DNA of 64,000 bases from Plesiomonas shigelloides (GTDB lineage Bacteria > Pseudomonadota > Gammaproteobacteria > Enterobacterales > CAMTGL01). The DNA lies in the NCBI RefSeq assembly GCF_900087055.1, contig NZ_LT575468.1, positions 310,001 through 374,000 of the forward strand, in the 5' to 3' direction. The notes under the pieces were generated by a model that saw only the letters and a program-made list of their open reading frames with translations, did not search any database and was not told the DNA's origin. Each line of letters opens with the position of its first letter. Positions within the stretch are counted from its first letter, which is position 1. Shown here one piece after another: positions 1-14,701 of the stretch. A program made the position numbers and the translations under genes.

Positions 1-303
<303 letters not shown>

Positions 304-324
304 TTGACACGATTTAGAGGATAA

Positions 325-606
<282 letters not shown>

Positions 607-616
607 GAGGTAAGAG

Positions 617-2535
<1,919 letters not shown>

Positions 2536-2575
2536 TTAAATCTTTACGATTTTACATACAAGCATAAAGAACCGG

Positions 2576-2607
2576 GTAAACGGCCCGATGGGGTCGTTTA
2601 CTTTTTG
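2576..2607 (+). terminator. Terminator at the end of the S10 operon
   Basis: A 7-bp stem (GTAAACG at 2576-2582 with CGTTTAC at 2595-2601) encloses a GC-rich 12-base loop and is followed at once by a run of five T. It sits between rpsQ and the promoter of the next operon, as expected for an intrinsic terminator. The stem is modest, so some readthrough into rplN is likely. Confidence 0.75.
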
Positions 2608-2609
2608 TC

Positions 2610-2638
2610 TACCCATGCTCAGTAAGCGGTGTTATAAT
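2610..2638 (+). promoter_or_regulatory. Probable spc operon promoter
   Basis: A perfect TATAAT lies at 2633-2638, about 100 bases before rplN, in the surrounding sequence GCGGTGTTATAATGC. This closely resembles, from memory, the E. coli spc promoter. A consensus -35 box is not evident at 17 bp (TACCCA at 2610-2615); a TTGTCT at 2605-2610 is too far upstream for normal spacing. The -10 call is good and the -35 assignment weak. Confidence 0.65.
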
Positions 2639-2728
2639 GCGCCGCCCTAGGTAATGGGAAATCCTGACCCGAGATGGGTCCATGACAGCTCATTTATATG
2701 TCTTAGAGCTGTTAGTAGTTGACTTTAG

Positions 2729-3112
<384 letters not shown>

Positions 3113-3123
3113 GGAGCTGAACC

Positions 3124-3438
3124 ATGGCTGCAAAAATCCGTCGTAACGATGAAGTTATCGTGCTGACTGGCAAAGATAAAGGTAAGCGCGGTAAAGTGAC
3201 CAAGGTTTTGCCTACTGGCAAGCTGGTCGTTGAAGGTATCAACCTGGTTAAGAAGCACCAGAAGCCGGTTCCGGCAATGGGTGTAACCGGTGGCATCGTT
3301 GAAAAAGAAGCTGCAATCCAGCCTTCTAACGTTGCAATCTTCAACGCGGCTACCGGCAAGGCTGACCGTGTAGGCTTCCGATTTGAAGACGGCAAAAAAG
3401 TCCGTTTCTTTAAATCTAATGGCGAAACTATCAAGTAA
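3124..3438 (+). CDS. rplX: 50S ribosomal protein L24
   Basis: The 104-residue product begins [23 protein letters not shown], and residues 9-23 carry the KOW motif of L24. L24 is an assembly initiator protein of the large subunit and lies at the exit side of the peptide tunnel. The ribosome binding site is AAGGAGC, about 6 bases before the ATG. The gene is between rplN and rplE in the spc operon. Confidence 0.98.
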   Translation: MAAKIRRNDEVIVLTGKDKGKRGKVTKVLPTGKLVVEGINLVKKHQKPVPAMGVTGGIVEKEAAIQPSNVAIFNAATGKADRVGFRFEDGKKVRFFKSNGETIK

Positions 3439-3993
<555 letters not shown>

Positions 3994-4005
3994 GGTAGGG
4001 TTACT

Positions 4006-4311
4006 ATGGCTAAGGAATCAATGATCGCACGTGAAGTAAAGCGTGCCGAATTGGTTGAGAAGTTCTTCGCTAAGCGTCAAGAACTGAAGGCAATCATCTC
4101 CGATGTAAATGCCTCTGACGAAGATCGTTGGGCAGCTGTGCTGAAACTGCAACAGATGCCACGTGATTCAAGTCCGATCCGTAAGCGTAACCGTTGCCGC
4201 CAAACTGGTCGTCCACACGGTTTCCTGCGTAAGTTCGGTCTGAGCCGTATCAAGGTCCGCGAAACCGCTATGCGCGGTGAAATTCCGGGTCTGAAAAAGG
4301 CTAGCTGGTAA
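4006..4311 (+). CDS. rpsN: 30S ribosomal protein S14 (zinc-free form)
   Basis: The product has 101 residues, the length of the long S14 form without the zinc-binding CXXC pair; only a single cysteine is present, in [14 protein letters not shown] near residues 60-73. S14 is part of the 30S head and is needed for S2 and S3 incorporation. The gene follows rplE by 12 bases in the spc operon. The absence of the zinc ribbon means this copy does not depend on zinc supply. Confidence 0.97.
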   Translation: MAKESMIAREVKRAELVEKFFAKRQELKAIISDVNASDEDRWAAVLKLQQMPRDSSPIRKRNRCRQTGRPHGFLRKFGLSRIKVRETAMRGEIPGLKKASW

Positions 4312-4345
4312 TTTACCACTATTTGAATCACGGGAGTAAAGACAG

Positions 4346-4738
4346 ATGAGCATGCAAGATCCGATCGCGGATATGCTGACCCGTATCCGTAACGGTCAGG
4401 CAGCGAAGAAATTTGCGATCACTATGCCTTCTTCCAAGCTGAAAGTGGCAATTGCCAACGTGCTGAAAGAAGAAGGCTACATCGAAGATTTCAAAGTTGA
4501 AGGCGACGCGAAGCCAGTTCTGGAAATCACCCTGCGTTATTTCCAGGGCAATCCAGTTGTTGAGAGCATTCAGCGTGTAAGCCGCCCTGGCCTGCGTATC
4601 TACAAAAAGAAAGATGTGCTGCCAAAAGTTATGGGTGGTTTAGGTATCGCCGTAATCTCCACGTCTAAAGGTGTGATGACTGATCGAGCCGCGCGTCAAG
4701 CGGGTCTCGGCGGTGAGATCATCTGCTACGTAGCCTAA
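4346..4738 (+). CDS. rpsH: 30S ribosomal protein S8
   Basis: This 130-residue protein ([18 protein letters not shown]...) has the usual length and start of S8. S8 binds the central domain of 16S rRNA and, in E. coli, is also the autogenous repressor of the spc operon. The C-terminal segment [20 protein letters not shown] is a typical S8 signature. A GGGAGT ribosome binding site precedes the ATG. Confidence 0.98.
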   Translation: MSMQDPIADMLTRIRNGQAAKKFAITMPSSKLKVAIANVLKEEGYIEDFKVEGDAKPVLEITLRYFQGNPVVESIQRVSRPGLRIYKKKDVLPKVMGGLGIAVISTSKGVMTDRAARQAGLGGEIICYVA

Positions 4739-4755
4739 TTAGGGGGTAGGAAAGA

Positions 4756-5289
4756 ATGTCTCGTGTTGCTAAAGCACCAGTGGTCATTCCTGCCGGCGTA
4801 GAGGTGAAACTCAACGGTCAGGTTATTACCCTGAAAGGCAAGAATGGCGAGCTGACTCGTACTATTCATCATGGCGTAGAAGTTAACTTTGCTGACAACG
4901 CAATCACTTTCGCTCCACGCGAAGGTGTTGCGGGTGCTAACGCGCAGTCTGGTACTGCTCGTGCACTGGTTAACAATATGCTGGTAGGTGTTACCGAAGG
5001 CTTCCAGAAGAAGCTGCAGCTGGTAGGTGTTGGTTACCGTGCGGCGCTGAAGGGCAATGCAATTGCTCTGAGCTTAGGTTATTCACACCCAATTGAGCAC
5101 CAACTGCCTGCTGGCGTTACTGCTGAATGCCCAACTCAGACCGAAATCGTTCTGAAGGGTTCTGACAAGCAAGTGATTGGCCAAGTTGCAGCTGACCTGC
5201 GTGCTTACCGCCGTCCTGAGCCTTACAAAGGTAAAGGTGTACGTTACGCTGACGAAGTCGTGCGTATCAAAGAGGCTAAGAAGAAGTAA
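4756..5289 (+). CDS. rplF: 50S ribosomal protein L6
   Basis: The 177-residue product has the two-repeat fold typical of L6 and its usual length. The C-terminal half contains the family signature [11 protein letters not shown] near residues 156-166. L6 lies near the GTPase-associated centre and the sarcin-ricin loop of 23S rRNA. The gene is in the spc operon between rpsH and rplR, with an AGGGGGTAGGAAAG ribosome binding region. Confidence 0.98.
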   Translation: MSRVAKAPVVIPAGVEVKLNGQVITLKGKNGELTRTIHHGVEVNFADNAITFAPREGVAGANAQSGTARALVNNMLVGVTEGFQKKLQLVGVGYRAALKGNAIALSLGYSHPIEHQLPAGVTAECPTQTEIVLKGSDKQVIGQVAADLRAYRRPEPYKGKGVRYADEVVRIKEAKKK

Positions 5290-5652
<363 letters not shown>

Positions 5653-5657
5653 GGTAG

Positions 5658-6167
<510 letters not shown>

Positions 6168-6172
6168 TGACC

Positions 6173-6352
6173 ATGGCTAAGACTATCAAAGTAACTCAGA
6201 CTCGTAGCTCCATCGGCCGTCTGCCGAAGCACAAAGCTACCCTGCGTGGCCTGGGCCTGCGTCGCATGAATCACACTGTTGAACTGATCGACACTCCGGC
6301 AGTTCGCGGTATGATTAATCAAGTATCCTACATGATCAAGGTTGAGGAGTAA
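6173..6352 (+). CDS. rpmD: 50S ribosomal protein L30
   Basis: Starting at the ATG at 6173 gives 59 residues beginning [20 protein letters not shown], the known length of L30. An in-frame ATG at 6167 overlaps the rpsE stop codon and would add two residues (MT). The GGGG at 6161-6164 is 8 bases from 6173, which favours the shorter form. L30 is a peripheral protein of the 50S subunit. Confidence 0.96.
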   Translation: MAKTIKVTQTRSSIGRLPKHKATLRGLGLRRMNHTVELIDTPAVRGMINQVSYMIKVEE

Positions 6353-6355
6353 CAG

Positions 6356-6790
6356 ATGCGTTTGAATACTCTTTCTCCGGCTGAAGGCGCTAAGCAATCA
6401 GCTAAGCGTGTAGGTCGCGGTATTGGTTCTGGCTTGGGTAAAACCGGTGGCCGCGGCCACAAAGGCCAGAAATCCCGCTCCGGCGGTGGTGTACGTCGCG
6501 GTTTCGAAGGCGGTCAAATGCCTTTGTATCGTCGTCTGCCTAAGTTCGGTTTCACTTCTCTGAAAGCAGCTGTTACAGCCGAAGTTCGTCTGTCTGAGCT
6601 GGCTAAAGTTGAAGGCGATCAGATCGATCTGAACGCACTGAAAGCGGCAAACATCATCACTAAAGACATGGAATTCGCTAAGATTGTTCTGTCTGGTGAC
6701 GTAACTCGCGCTGTAACCGTACGTGGCCTGCGTGTCACTAAAGGTGCACGTGCAGCTATTGAAGCCGCTGGCGGTAAAATCGAGGAATAA
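6356..6790 (+). CDS. rplO: 50S ribosomal protein L15
   Basis: The 144-residue protein has the glycine- and arginine-rich N-terminal extension typical of L15 ([19 protein letters not shown], residues about 20-38) followed by a globular domain. L15 is a late-assembly protein that penetrates the core of 23S rRNA. The start is 3 bases after the rpmD stop, with GAGGAG overlapping the end of rpmD as ribosome binding site, so the two genes are probably coupled. Confidence 0.98.
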   Translation: MRLNTLSPAEGAKQSAKRVGRGIGSGLGKTGGRGHKGQKSRSGGGVRRGFEGGQMPLYRRLPKFGFTSLKAAVTAEVRLSELAKVEGDQIDLNALKAANIITKDMEFAKIVLSGDVTRAVTVRGLRVTKGARAAIEAAGGKIEE

Positions 6791-6797
6791 TTAACAG

Positions 6798-8123
6798 ATG
6801 GCTAAACAACCAGGATTTGATTTTCGAGGTGCTCAGGGCGGGCTGACAGAACTGAAGCGTCGCTTACTGTTTCTGTTGGGTGCGATTATCGTATTCCGTG
6901 CTGGCTCCTACGTGCCAATTCCTGGTATTGATGCCTCTGTTCTTGCGACCTTGTTTGAACAGCAGAAGGGCACCATCATCGAGATGTTTAACATGTTCTC
7001 CGGTGGTGCTCTTCAGCGTGCGTCGATCTTTGCTCTGGGCATTATGCCGTACATTTCGGCATCCATTATTGTTCAGCTGTTAACGGTGGTGTACCCACCG
7101 CTGGCAGAGTTGAAGAAAGAAGGGGAAGCGGGGCGTCGTAAGATTAGCCACTATACCCGTTACGGCACGCTGGTTTTAGGTACATTCCAAGCAATCGGTA
7201 TTGCAACTGGCTTACCAAGTATGATTCCAGGTCTCGTACATAATCCGGGCTTTGGTTTCTATTTTACAGCGGTTGTAAGTTTGGTTACCGGCACCATGTT
7301 CTTGATGTGGTTAGGTGAGCAAATTACTGAGCGCGGTATCGGTAACGGTATCTCCATGATTATCTTCGCAGGTATCGTGGCGGGATTACCTTCTGCTATC
7401 GGACATACGTTTGAACAGGCGCGTCAAGGCGAACTGCATGTACTTCTGCTGTTGTTGATTGCCGCCATTGTTTTTGCAGTTACGTATTTTGTTGTATTTG
7501 TTGAGCGCGGTCAGCGTAGAATTGTTGTAAACTATGCCAAGCGTCAACAAGGTCGTCGTGTATTCGCGGCACAAAGTACACACCTGCCACTGAAAGTGAA
7601 TATGGCTGGGGTTATTCCTGCTATCTTTGCTTCCAGTATTATCCTTTTCCCCGCTACGCTTGCGCAGTGGTTCAGTCAAGGATCAGGTATGACATGGCTG
7701 TCTGACATTGCATTAGCATTGCAACCGGGTCGCCCGTTACATGCTATGTTATATGCAGCTGCAATCATCTTCTTCTGCTTCTTCTATACCGCGTTGGTGT
7801 TTAACCCGCGTGAGACAGCAGATAATCTGAAGAAGTCAGGTGCGTTCGTGCCAGGGATCCGTCCGGGTGAACAAACCGCGAAGTACATTGATAAAGTGAT
7901 GACTCGTCTGACATTAGCAGGCGCTTTATATATCACCTTTATCTGCTTGATACCTGAGTTCATGATGGTAGCGTGGAACGTGCGTTTCTACTTCGGTGGT
8001 ACATCGTTGTTGATCGTCGTTGTTGTTATCATGGATTTTATGGCTCAAGTACAGACCCATCTGATGTCTCATCAGTATGAGTCCGCTCTGAAGAAAGCCA
8101 ACCTGAAAGGGATTGGTCGTTAA
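6798..8123 (+). CDS. secY: Protein translocase subunit SecY
   Basis: SecY is the channel of the SecYEG translocase in the inner membrane, through which most exported and membrane proteins pass. The 441-residue product begins [22 protein letters not shown], as in enterobacteria (443 in E. coli). It shows about ten hydrophobic segments, the plug-region sequence [18 protein letters not shown], and the cytoplasmic loop ending [19 protein letters not shown] that contacts SecA and the ribosome. It is the second-last gene of the spc operon, 7 bases after rplO. Confidence 0.98.
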   Translation: MAKQPGFDFRGAQGGLTELKRRLLFLLGAIIVFRAGSYVPIPGIDASVLATLFEQQKGTIIEMFNMFSGGALQRASIFALGIMPYISASIIVQLLTVVYPPLAELKKEGEAGRRKISHYTRYGTLVLGTFQAIGIATGLPSMIPGLVHNPGFGFYFTAVVSLVTGTMFLMWLGEQITERGIGNGISMIIFAGIVAGLPSAIGHTFEQARQGELHVLLLLLIAAIVFAVTYFVVFVERGQRRIVVNYAKRQQGRRVFAAQSTHLPLKVNMAGVIPAIFASSIILFPATLAQWFSQGSGMTWLSDIALALQPGRPLHAMLYAAAIIFFCFFYTALVFNPRETADNLKKSGAFVPGIRPGEQTAKYIDKVMTRLTLAGALYITFICLIPEFMMVAWNVRFYFGGTSLLIVVVVIMDFMAQVQTHLMSHQYESALKKANLKGIGR

Positions 8124-8159
8124 TCGACAGAGCACCACCAAAGGTTGCGGAGAGTAGAA

Positions 8160-8273
8160 ATGAAAGTTCGTGCTTCCGTTAAGAAGCTGTGCCGTAACTG
8201 CAAAATCATCAAGCGCAACGGTGTTGTGCGTGTGATTTGCAGCGAGCCAAAGCATAAACAGCGTCAAGGCTGA
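8160..8273 (+). CDS. rpmJ: 50S ribosomal protein L36 (zinc-binding form)
   Basis: This small frame (ATG at 8160, TGA at 8271-8273) encodes 37 residues beginning [20 protein letters not shown] and ending KHKQRQG. Cys11, Cys14, Cys27 and His32 form the zinc ribbon of the zinc-dependent L36 form. It is one residue shorter than E. coli L36 as I recall it, by lack of an alanine in the ICSEPKH segment. A GCGGAGAG ribosome binding site lies before the ATG. It closes the spc operon. Confidence 0.96.
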   Translation: MKVRASVKKLCRNCKIIKRNGVVRVICSEPKHKQRQG

Positions 8274-8305
8274 TTTACTGCATATTTTTCTTGCAAAGTA
8301 ACGGC

Positions 8306-8334
8306 CGGCTGGCTAAATTAGCCAGCCGACCTTT
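8306..8334 (+). terminator. Hairpin between rpmJ and the alpha operon
   Basis: A perfect 10-bp stem (CGGCTGGCTA at 8306-8315 with TAGCCAGCCG at 8319-8328) with a 3-base loop is followed by ACCTTTTG. It looks like an intrinsic terminator with a short T-run. In E. coli the spc and alpha genes are partly co-transcribed, so this site probably gives only partial termination; that is an inference. Confidence 0.65.
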
Positions 8335-8335
8335 T

Positions 8336-8424
8336 GTGTGAAGTTGGTATGGTCATTTGGGTATCCTGAAAACGGGCTTTTCAGATTGGCCTACCAGTAT
8401 ATAAATTTAGGAGTGCATATGGCC
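8336..8424 (+). promoter_or_regulatory. Alpha operon leader, S4-binding translational operator (Alpha_RBS)
   Basis: The bases before rpsM include ATTTGGGTATCCTGAAAACG followed by GGCTTTTCAG, which matches from memory the conserved core of the E. coli alpha operon leader. There the RNA folds into a nested pseudoknot that binds ribosomal protein S4 and traps the ribosome at the rpsM start. The ribosome binding site TAGGAG and the rpsM ATG lie at its 3' end, as expected. S4 itself is encoded two genes downstream, closing the feedback loop. Confidence 0.8.
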
Positions 8425-8775
8425 CGTATTGCAGGCATTAACATTCCTGATCATAAGCATGCTGTAATTGCTCTGACTGCAATTTATGGCGTCGGCAAGA
8501 CCCGCTCTCAAGCCATCCTGGCTGCTGTGGGTATTGCTGAAAGCACTAAGATCAGTGAGCTGTCTGAAGAACAAATCGATAAGCTGCGTGACGAAGTTGC
8601 CAAGTACACCGTTGAAGGTGACCTGCGTCGTGAAGTGACCCTGAGCATCAAGCGTCTGATGGACCTTGGCTGCTACCGTGGTCTGCGTCATCGTCGTGGT
8701 CTCCCAGTTCGCGGTCAGCGTACTAAGACCAACGCGCGTACCCGTAAGGGCCCGCGTAAACCGATCAAAAAATAA
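8419..8775 (+). CDS. rpsM: 30S ribosomal protein S13
   Basis: The ATG at 8419 gives the standard 118-residue S13 beginning [14 protein letters not shown]. The reading frame is open further upstream, but that part lies in the S4-binding leader and is not expected to be translated. S13 is in the 30S head, contacts P-site tRNA and forms bridges to the 50S subunit. The basic tail [18 protein letters not shown] is typical. First gene of the alpha operon, under S4 feedback control in related bacteria. Confidence 0.98.
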   Translation: MARIAGINIPDHKHAVIALTAIYGVGKTRSQAILAAVGIAESTKISELSEEQIDKLRDEVAKYTVEGDLRREVTLSIKRLMDLGCYRGLRHRRGLPVRGQRTKTNARTRKGPRKPIKK

Positions 8776-8785
8776 TCGGGGTTAG

Positions 8786-9178
<393 letters not shown>

Positions 9179-9210
9179 CTCGACGTTTCTAGGATTGTTG
9201 GAGAAAGAAA

Positions 9211-9831
9211 ATGGCAAGATATCTGGGCCCTAAGCTCAAGCTGAGCCGTCGTGAAGGTACTGACCTGTTCCTGAAATCAGGCGTACGTGCGATTGACTCT
9301 AAGTGTAAAATTGACACCGCTCCTGGTCAGCACGGTGCGCGCAAGCCACGTCTGTCTGACTACGGTGTTCAGTTACGTGAAAAGCAGAAAGTACGTCGTA
9401 TCTACGGTGTGCTGGAGCGTCAGTTCCGTAACTACTACAAAACCGCCGCTCGCCTGAAAGGCAACACTGGTGAAAACCTGTTGGTGCTGTTGGAAGGCCG
9501 TTTAGATAACGTAGTTTACCGCATGGGTTTCGGTGCCACTCGCGCTGAATCACGTCAGTTGGTAAGCCACAAGGCGATCATGGTTAATGGTAAAGTCGTT
9601 AACGTTCCTTCTTTCCAAGTTTCTGTGAATGACGTAATCAGCATTCGCGAGAAATCTAAGAAGCAGGCTCGTATCAAGGCAGCGATGGAGCTGGCTGAGC
9701 AGCGCGAAAAAGCAGCATGGCTGGAAGTAGACGCTGCGAAGATGGAAGGTGTGTTCAAGCGCATTCCTGAGCGCTCCGATCTGTCTGCGGACATTAACGA
9801 ACACCTGATCGTCGAGCTTTACTCCAAGTAA
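9211..9831 (+). CDS. rpsD: 30S ribosomal protein S4
   Basis: This 206-residue protein ([20 protein letters not shown]...) matches S4 in length. S4 is a primary 16S rRNA binder, part of the mRNA entry helicase with S3 and S5, and in E. coli the translational repressor of this operon through the leader before rpsM. The S4 RNA-binding domain lies around residues 96-160 ([15 protein letters not shown]). A GGAGAAAG ribosome binding site precedes the ATG. Confidence 0.98.
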   Translation: MARYLGPKLKLSRREGTDLFLKSGVRAIDSKCKIDTAPGQHGARKPRLSDYGVQLREKQKVRRIYGVLERQFRNYYKTAARLKGNTGENLLVLLEGRLDNVVYRMGFGATRAESRQLVSHKAIMVNGKVVNVPSFQVSVNDVISIREKSKKQARIKAAMELAEQREKAAWLEVDAAKMEGVFKRIPERSDLSADINEHLIVELYSK

Positions 9832-9856
9832 GGCTTAGCAGCAAAGAGAGGACACA

Positions 9857-10846
9857 ATGCAGGGTTCTGTGACAGAGTTTCTTAAACCGCGCCTGGTAGA
9901 TATCGAGCAAATCAGTTCGACGCATGCCAAGGTCACCCTTGAACCACTTGAGCGTGGCTTTGGCCATACTCTGGGTAACGCACTGCGCCGCATTCTGCTT
10001 TCGTCTATGCCGGGTTGCGCGGTGACTGAGGTTGAAATTGATGGTGTACTGCATGAGTACAGCACCAAAGAAGGTGTACAGGAAGATATCCTGGAAATCC
10101 TGCTCAACCTGAAAGGGCTCGCGGTCAAGGTTCAGGGTAAAGATGAAGTCATTCTGACTCTGAATAAATCTGGTATCGGCCCTGTAACCGCAGCCGACAT
10201 CATCCATGACGGTGATGTTGAGATCGTGAATCCGCAGCACGTAATCTGCCATCTGACTGATGAAGACGCCGCTATCAGCATGCGTATCAAAGTTCAGCGT
10301 GGTCGTGGTTATGTGCCGGCTTCCGCTCGTATTCATACTGAAGAAGACGAGCGTCCGATCGGTCGTTTGCTGGTCGATGCCTGTTTCAGCCCGGTAGAGC
10401 GCATTGCATACAATGTAGAAGCTGCCCGTGTTGAACAGCGTACCGATCTGGACAAGCTGGTTATCGAGATGGAAACCAACGGTACTATTGATCCTGAAGA
10501 AGCGATCCGTCGTGCCGCGACCATCCTGGCTGAACAGCTGGAAGCTTTCGTTGACTTGCGTGATGTTCGTCAGCCGGAAGTGAAAGAAGAGAAGCCGGAA
10601 TTCGATCCAATTCTGCTGCGTCCTGTCGACGATCTGGAATTGACTGTCCGCTCTGCTAACTGCCTGAAGGCAGAAGCTATCCACTACATCGGTGATTTGG
10701 TACAGCGTACAGAAGTTGAACTGCTGAAGACGCCAAACCTTGGTAAGAAGTCTCTGACTGAGATCAAGGACGTTCTGGCATCTCGCGGTCTGTCTCTGGG
10801 TATGCGCCTGGAAAACTGGCCTCCGGCAAGCATTGCTGATGAGTAA
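9857..10846 (+). CDS. rpoA: DNA-directed RNA polymerase subunit alpha
   Basis: The 329-residue product has the E. coli length. The N-terminal domain (about residues 1-235), which dimerises and recruits beta and beta', includes [21 protein letters not shown] linker leads to the C-terminal domain, which contains the [10 protein letters not shown] segment with the arginine that contacts UP elements and activators such as CRP. The gene sits between rpsD and rplQ, so polymerase and ribosome synthesis are linked at the operon level. Confidence 0.98.
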
Positions 10847-10862
10847 CCAGATCACAGGTTAA

Positions 10863-11270
<408 letters not shown>

Positions 11271-11282
11271 TCACGCCAAATT

Positions 11283-11311
11283 AAAAAAGCCGGGTTTATC
11301 CCGGCTTTTTT
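11283..11311 (+). terminator. Terminator of the alpha operon, probably bidirectional
   Basis: A 12-bp stem, AAAAAAGCCGGG at 11283-11294 with CCCGGCTTTTTT at 11300-11311, has a 5-base loop. It ends rplQ transcription on the plus strand. The A-run on the left arm gives a T-run on the minus strand, so it can also end mscL, whose stop codon lies about 60 bases away on the other side. Confidence 0.9.
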
Positions 11312-11369
11312 ATTGTCTTTTTTCCACTCCCCTGCTTCCCTTCCTACATGCTTATTTACTGCTTACTTG

Positions 11370-11780
11370 TCACTTGTCGTTTTGCTGCTTAAGTAAATCA
11401 CGAATTTCGGTCAGTAACTTTTCTTCTGCACTGGGTTCAGGCGTTGGCGCAGGTACGGCTTCTTCTTTACGTTTGAGTCGATTCAACGCTTTTACGGCGA
11501 CAAAAATGGCAAATGCGATGATGGTGAAATCGAACAGTTGCTGGATGAACATGCCGTAGTTGAGCGTGAGCGCTGGCGCTGCTGCGGTGGCTTCACGCAG
11601 TTCGAGATGGAATTGACGAAAATCGACTCCACCAATCACCAATCCCAATACGGGCATGATGATATCGCCGACCAGTGAAGAGACAATTTTGCCAAACGCC
11701 GCACCGATAATCACACCGACGGCTAAGTCCACCACATTGCCACGCATGGCAAATTCACGAAATTCTTTTAAAAAGCTCAT
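11370..11780 (-). CDS. mscL: Large-conductance mechanosensitive channel
   Basis: MscL opens a wide pore in the inner membrane when membrane tension rises during osmotic downshock. The 136-residue product has the E. coli length. The amphipathic start ([15 protein letters not shown]) is followed by TM1 (about 16-43, [20 protein letters not shown]), a periplasmic loop, TM2 (about 75-98) and a charged C-terminal helix bundle. It lies next to trkA, a potassium uptake gene, but the terminator at 11909-11936 separates them, so it probably has its own promoter in 11781-11908. Confidence 0.97.
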   Translation of the reverse strand: MSFLKEFREFAMRGNVVDLAVGVIIGAAFGKIVSSLVGDIIMPVLGLVIGGVDFRQFHLELREATAAAPALTLNYGMFIQQLFDFTIIAFAIFVAVKALNRLKRKEEAVPAPTPEPSAEEKLLTEIRDLLKQQNDK

Positions 11781-11908
11781 GATCCCAATCCTTTTGTACT
11801 TTGCTTGTATACCGGCGGGTACGCCACGTTGCTGATAGGGGTAACGATAAACACAACATTATGTGAATATAGCCTGTACCCTAACTTTGTGTGACATTTC
11901 AGGCAAAT

Positions 11909-11936
11909 AAAAAAGCAGAATAAATTCTGCTTTTTT
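11909..11936 (-). terminator. Terminator downstream of trkA
   Basis: The perfect 12-bp inverted repeat AAAAAAGCAGAA (11909-11920) and TTCTGCTTTTTT (11925-11936) has a 4-base loop. Read on the minus strand it ends in six T, placing it 29 bases after the trkA stop. The remaining bases up to mscL (11781-11908) hold no gene and probably carry the mscL promoter. Confidence 0.88.
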
Positions 11937-11964
11937 GGGGAGAGATGGTGGTGAGCTGAGGAGC

Positions 11965-13341
11965 TTACAAGAAGAACGGGCTCGGCTGGAACAGACGTTC
12001 AACGTCGGGCACGTGCTTTTTATCAGTCAGGAACATTACCACGTGGTCGCCCTGTTCGATGACGGTATCATCGTGGGCAATCATCACACTGTCGCCACGG
12101 ACAATCGCACCGATGGTGGTACCGCTTGGCAGACGAATTTCACCAATTGCGCGCCCGACCACTTTCGAGGTGGACTCGTCACCGTGGGCAATGGCTTCGA
12201 TGGCTTCGGCTGCACCACGTCGAAGTGAGGACACACTTACGATGTCGGCCTTGCGTACGTGGGTTAACAGTGCGGAAATGGTGGCTTGCTGCGGCGAAAT
12301 CGCCACATCAATCACGCCGCCTTGCACCAGATCCACATAGGCTGAGCGCTGGATCAGCACCATGGCTTTTTTGGCGCCCAGTCGCTTGGCTAGCATTGCC
12401 GACATGATGTTGGCTTCATCATCGTTAGTGATAGCGATGAACACATCGACTTGCTCAATATGCTCTTCGTTGAGCAGCTCCTGATCGGAGGCATCACCAC
12501 AAAATACGATGGTGTCGTGCAGCATTTCAGCCAGCTCGGCAGCGCGCTCAGGGTTACGCTCAATGAGCTTGATGCTGTAGTTTTGCTCCAGCTCCTTGGC
12601 CAACCCGGCCCCGATATTCCCGCCACCGACAATCATTAGTCGCTTATACGGTTTTTCTAACCGTTGTAATTCACTCATGACCGCGCGGATATGGTGTGTT
12701 GCCGCGACAAAGAACACTTCATCATCGGCTTCGATGATGGTGGTGCCCTGTGGTTTGATCGGACGACCTTGGCGGAAGATTGCTGCGACGCGGGTATCGA
12801 TGTGTGGCATATGCTCACGCAGCGCCGATAAGGCATTTCCGACCAACGGCCCACCATAGTAGGCTTTCACCGCGACCAAACTGACTTTATCTTCGGCGAA
12901 GTTCACCACTTGCAGTGCGCCTGGGTATTCGATCAATTTGCGGATGTAGTCGGTGACCAGTTGCTCTGGTGTGATCAAGTAATCGATCGGCACCGCTTCA
13001 TTGGTGAACAGACGACCTTGCTCTTTGATGTACTCTGGCGCGCGGATCCGGGCGATCCGATTTGGGGTGTTGAACAGCGAATAGGCTACCTGACAGGCGA
13101 TCATGTTGGTTTCATCGGAGTTGGTGACCGCAACCAGCATGTCGGTATCTTGCGCGCCGGCTTCACGCAGTACGCGCGGATGTGCGCCGTGGCCGAGCAC
13201 GACGCGCAGGTCAAACTTATCCTGTAACTGGCGTAGACGCTCTGGATCCTGATCGACGATCGTGATGTCGTTATTTTCACCCACCAGATTTTCGGCCAGT
13301 GTGCCGCCGACTTGGCCGGCGCCGAGGATAATAATCTTCAT
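11965..13341 (-). CDS. trkA: Trk potassium uptake system regulatory subunit TrkA
   Basis: TrkA is the cytoplasmic, NAD(H)- and ATP-binding ring protein that gates the TrkG/TrkH potassium channels. The 458-residue product has two RCK units. The first Rossmann motif is GAGQVG at residues 7-12 and the second GGGNIG at 239-244; each is followed by a TrkA-C domain (for example the stretch around residues 145-215). The length equals that of E. coli TrkA. It follows rsmB on the same strand, 29 bases after its stop codon, in the order fmt-rsmB-trkA known from enterobacteria. Confidence 0.97.
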   Translation of the reverse strand: MKIIILGAGQVGGTLAENLVGENNDITIVDQDPERLRQLQDKFDLRVVLGHGAHPRVLREAGAQDTDMLVAVTNSDETNMIACQVAYSLFNTPNRIARIRAPEYIKEQGRLFTNEAVPIDYLITPEQLVTDYIRKLIEYPGALQVVNFAEDKVSLVAVKAYYGGPLVGNALSALREHMPHIDTRVAAIFRQGRPIKPQGTTIIEADDEVFFVAATHHIRAVMSELQRLEKPYKRLMIVGGGNIGAGLAKELEQNYSIKLIERNPERAAELAEMLHDTIVFCGDASDQELLNEEHIEQVDVFIAITNDDEANIMSAMLAKRLGAKKAMVLIQRSAYVDLVQGGVIDVAISPQQATISALLTHVRKADIVSVSSLRRGAAEAIEAIAHGDESTSKVVGRAIGEIRLPSGTTIGAIVRGDSVMIAHDDTVIEQGDHVVMFLTDKKHVPDVERLFQPSPFFL

Positions 13342-13370
13342 TGCATCGTATCCGTTTGACTGATCTGAGG

Positions 13371-14660
13371 TTAGGCTGTTTTTCTTAGTTTGGCATAGAA
13401 AAAGCCATCGCCGCGTTGGCTATCCGGTAATAGCTGCCAGTCTGGCTGCGCATCCTTACCTAGAGGGATCAATTCTGCATCCTTTGTGCGTTGCAGGAAA
13501 GCCTCAATCTGCAAATGGTTTTCTTCTGGCAGCACCGAGCAGGTGGCATATACCAAGATGCCGCCCGGTTTGAGCAGATCCCAGGTGGCATCGAAGATCT
13601 CTTTTTGCAGCTCGGTGAGCACGTCGATATCGGCGGCACGACGGAGCCATTTGATATCAGGATGACGGCGGATCACGCCGGTTGCCGAGCACGGCGCATC
13701 CAATAAGATGCGGTCAAATTGCCCTTCTGGCCACCATTGGCGCGGCTGCCGGCCATCACCACAAATCAATGTCGCCTGTTGACCTAATCGCTCAAGGTTT
13801 TCCGCAACACGATTCAGACGCGTTTGTTCGACATCTACCGCTACGACCTGCGCGTGTGGTGCCATTTCCAGAATATGGGTTGTTTTCCCACCCGGCGCAG
13901 CGCACACATCCAATATCAGTTCGCCGTTTTGCGGCTCCAGCAGTAATGCGGCGTGCTGGGCGGACAAATCTTGTACGGTGACCCAACCATCGGCAAAACC
14001 CGGTAGACGGGTAACAGCAACCGGTGCATGCAACAAGATGGCATCTGGGTGTTCAGCACTGAGTTCAGCGTCGATCTGCTGCTCGGCTAACAGCGCCAAA
14101 TAGTCTGCGGCGCTGTGGTGTTGGCGGTTGACCCGCAGCCACATCGGCGGTTTTTGGTTGTTATTGTCGAGGATGTGACTCCACTGTTCGGGATAGGCGT
14201 TTTGTAGACGCTTGACCAGCCACTGTGGATGCAGGTGACTTGGGGCAGATTTTTGATCTGCCAGTGCCAAAATAGCATCTTGTTCACGTTGGAAACGGCG
14301 CAGCACGCCATTGACCAAGGCGCGGAAGGCTGGGCGCTTTAAGGCGACCACGGCATTAACTGATTCGCCGACCGCGGCATGTGGCGGGATACGGGTATAC
14401 AGCAGCTGGTACAGACCAACCAGCAGCAGCTGATGGATAATGCGTTGTTTGCCGCTGAGCGGTTTTTCCAGCAGCTGTTGTAGACAAGCTTCCAGACGCG
14501 GTAATACCCGCAAGGTGCCAAAACAGATTTCTTGTAGGAGACCCGCATCCCGTTCAGCAATTTTGTGCTGCGCTTTGGGCAGCGCACTGCTGAGCGATTG
14601 GCCTTGCTCCAGCACTTGGTAAAGGATATCGGCGGCGACGGCGCGTACGTTTGTTTTCAT
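13371..14660 (-). CDS. rsmB: 16S rRNA (cytosine-967-C5)-methyltransferase
   Basis: RsmB methylates C967 of 16S rRNA with S-adenosylmethionine. From the ATG at 14660 the product has 429 residues: an N-terminal NusB-like RNA-binding domain (about 1-140) and a Rossmann methyltransferase domain. The SAM motif AAPGGKT is at 254-260 and the two motif cysteines lie in DAPCS (Cys324) and ATCS (Cys374), the latter the expected nucleophile. An in-frame ATG at 14681 would start inside the terminator hairpin and add MPAFLII, which the family lacks. No clear Shine-Dalgarno sequence precedes 14660. Confidence 0.95.
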   Translation of the reverse strand: MKTNVRAVAADILYQVLEQGQSLSSALPKAQHKIAERDAGLLQEICFGTLRVLPRLEACLQQLLEKPLSGKQRIIHQLLLVGLYQLLYTRIPPHAAVGESVNAVVALKRPAFRALVNGVLRRFQREQDAILALADQKSAPSHLHPQWLVKRLQNAYPEQWSHILDNNNQKPPMWLRVNRQHHSAADYLALLAEQQIDAELSAEHPDAILLHAPVAVTRLPGFADGWVTVQDLSAQHAALLLEPQNGELILDVCAAPGGKTTHILEMAPHAQVVAVDVEQTRLNRVAENLERLGQQATLICGDGRQPRQWWPEGQFDRILLDAPCSATGVIRRHPDIKWLRRAADIDVLTELQKEIFDATWDLLKPGGILVYATCSVLPEENHLQIEAFLQRTKDAELIPLGKDAQPDWQLLPDSQRGDGFFYAKLRKTA

Positions 14661-14667
14661 GATTATC

Positions 14668-14690
14668 AAAAAAGCCGGCATCGCCGGCTT
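14668..14690 (-). terminator. Intrinsic terminator between fmt and rsmB
   Basis: On the minus strand an 8-bp stem AAGCCGGC / GCCGGCTT (14683-14690 and 14672-14679) with a 3-base loop runs into a T-tract of six (14668-14673, partly shared with the stem). It begins 12 bases after the fmt stop and ends only 8 bases before the rsmB start codon. Such a site should reduce transcription of rsmB and trkA from the def-fmt promoter. Confidence 0.8.
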
Positions 14691-14701
14691 ATCAGTTAGG
14701 G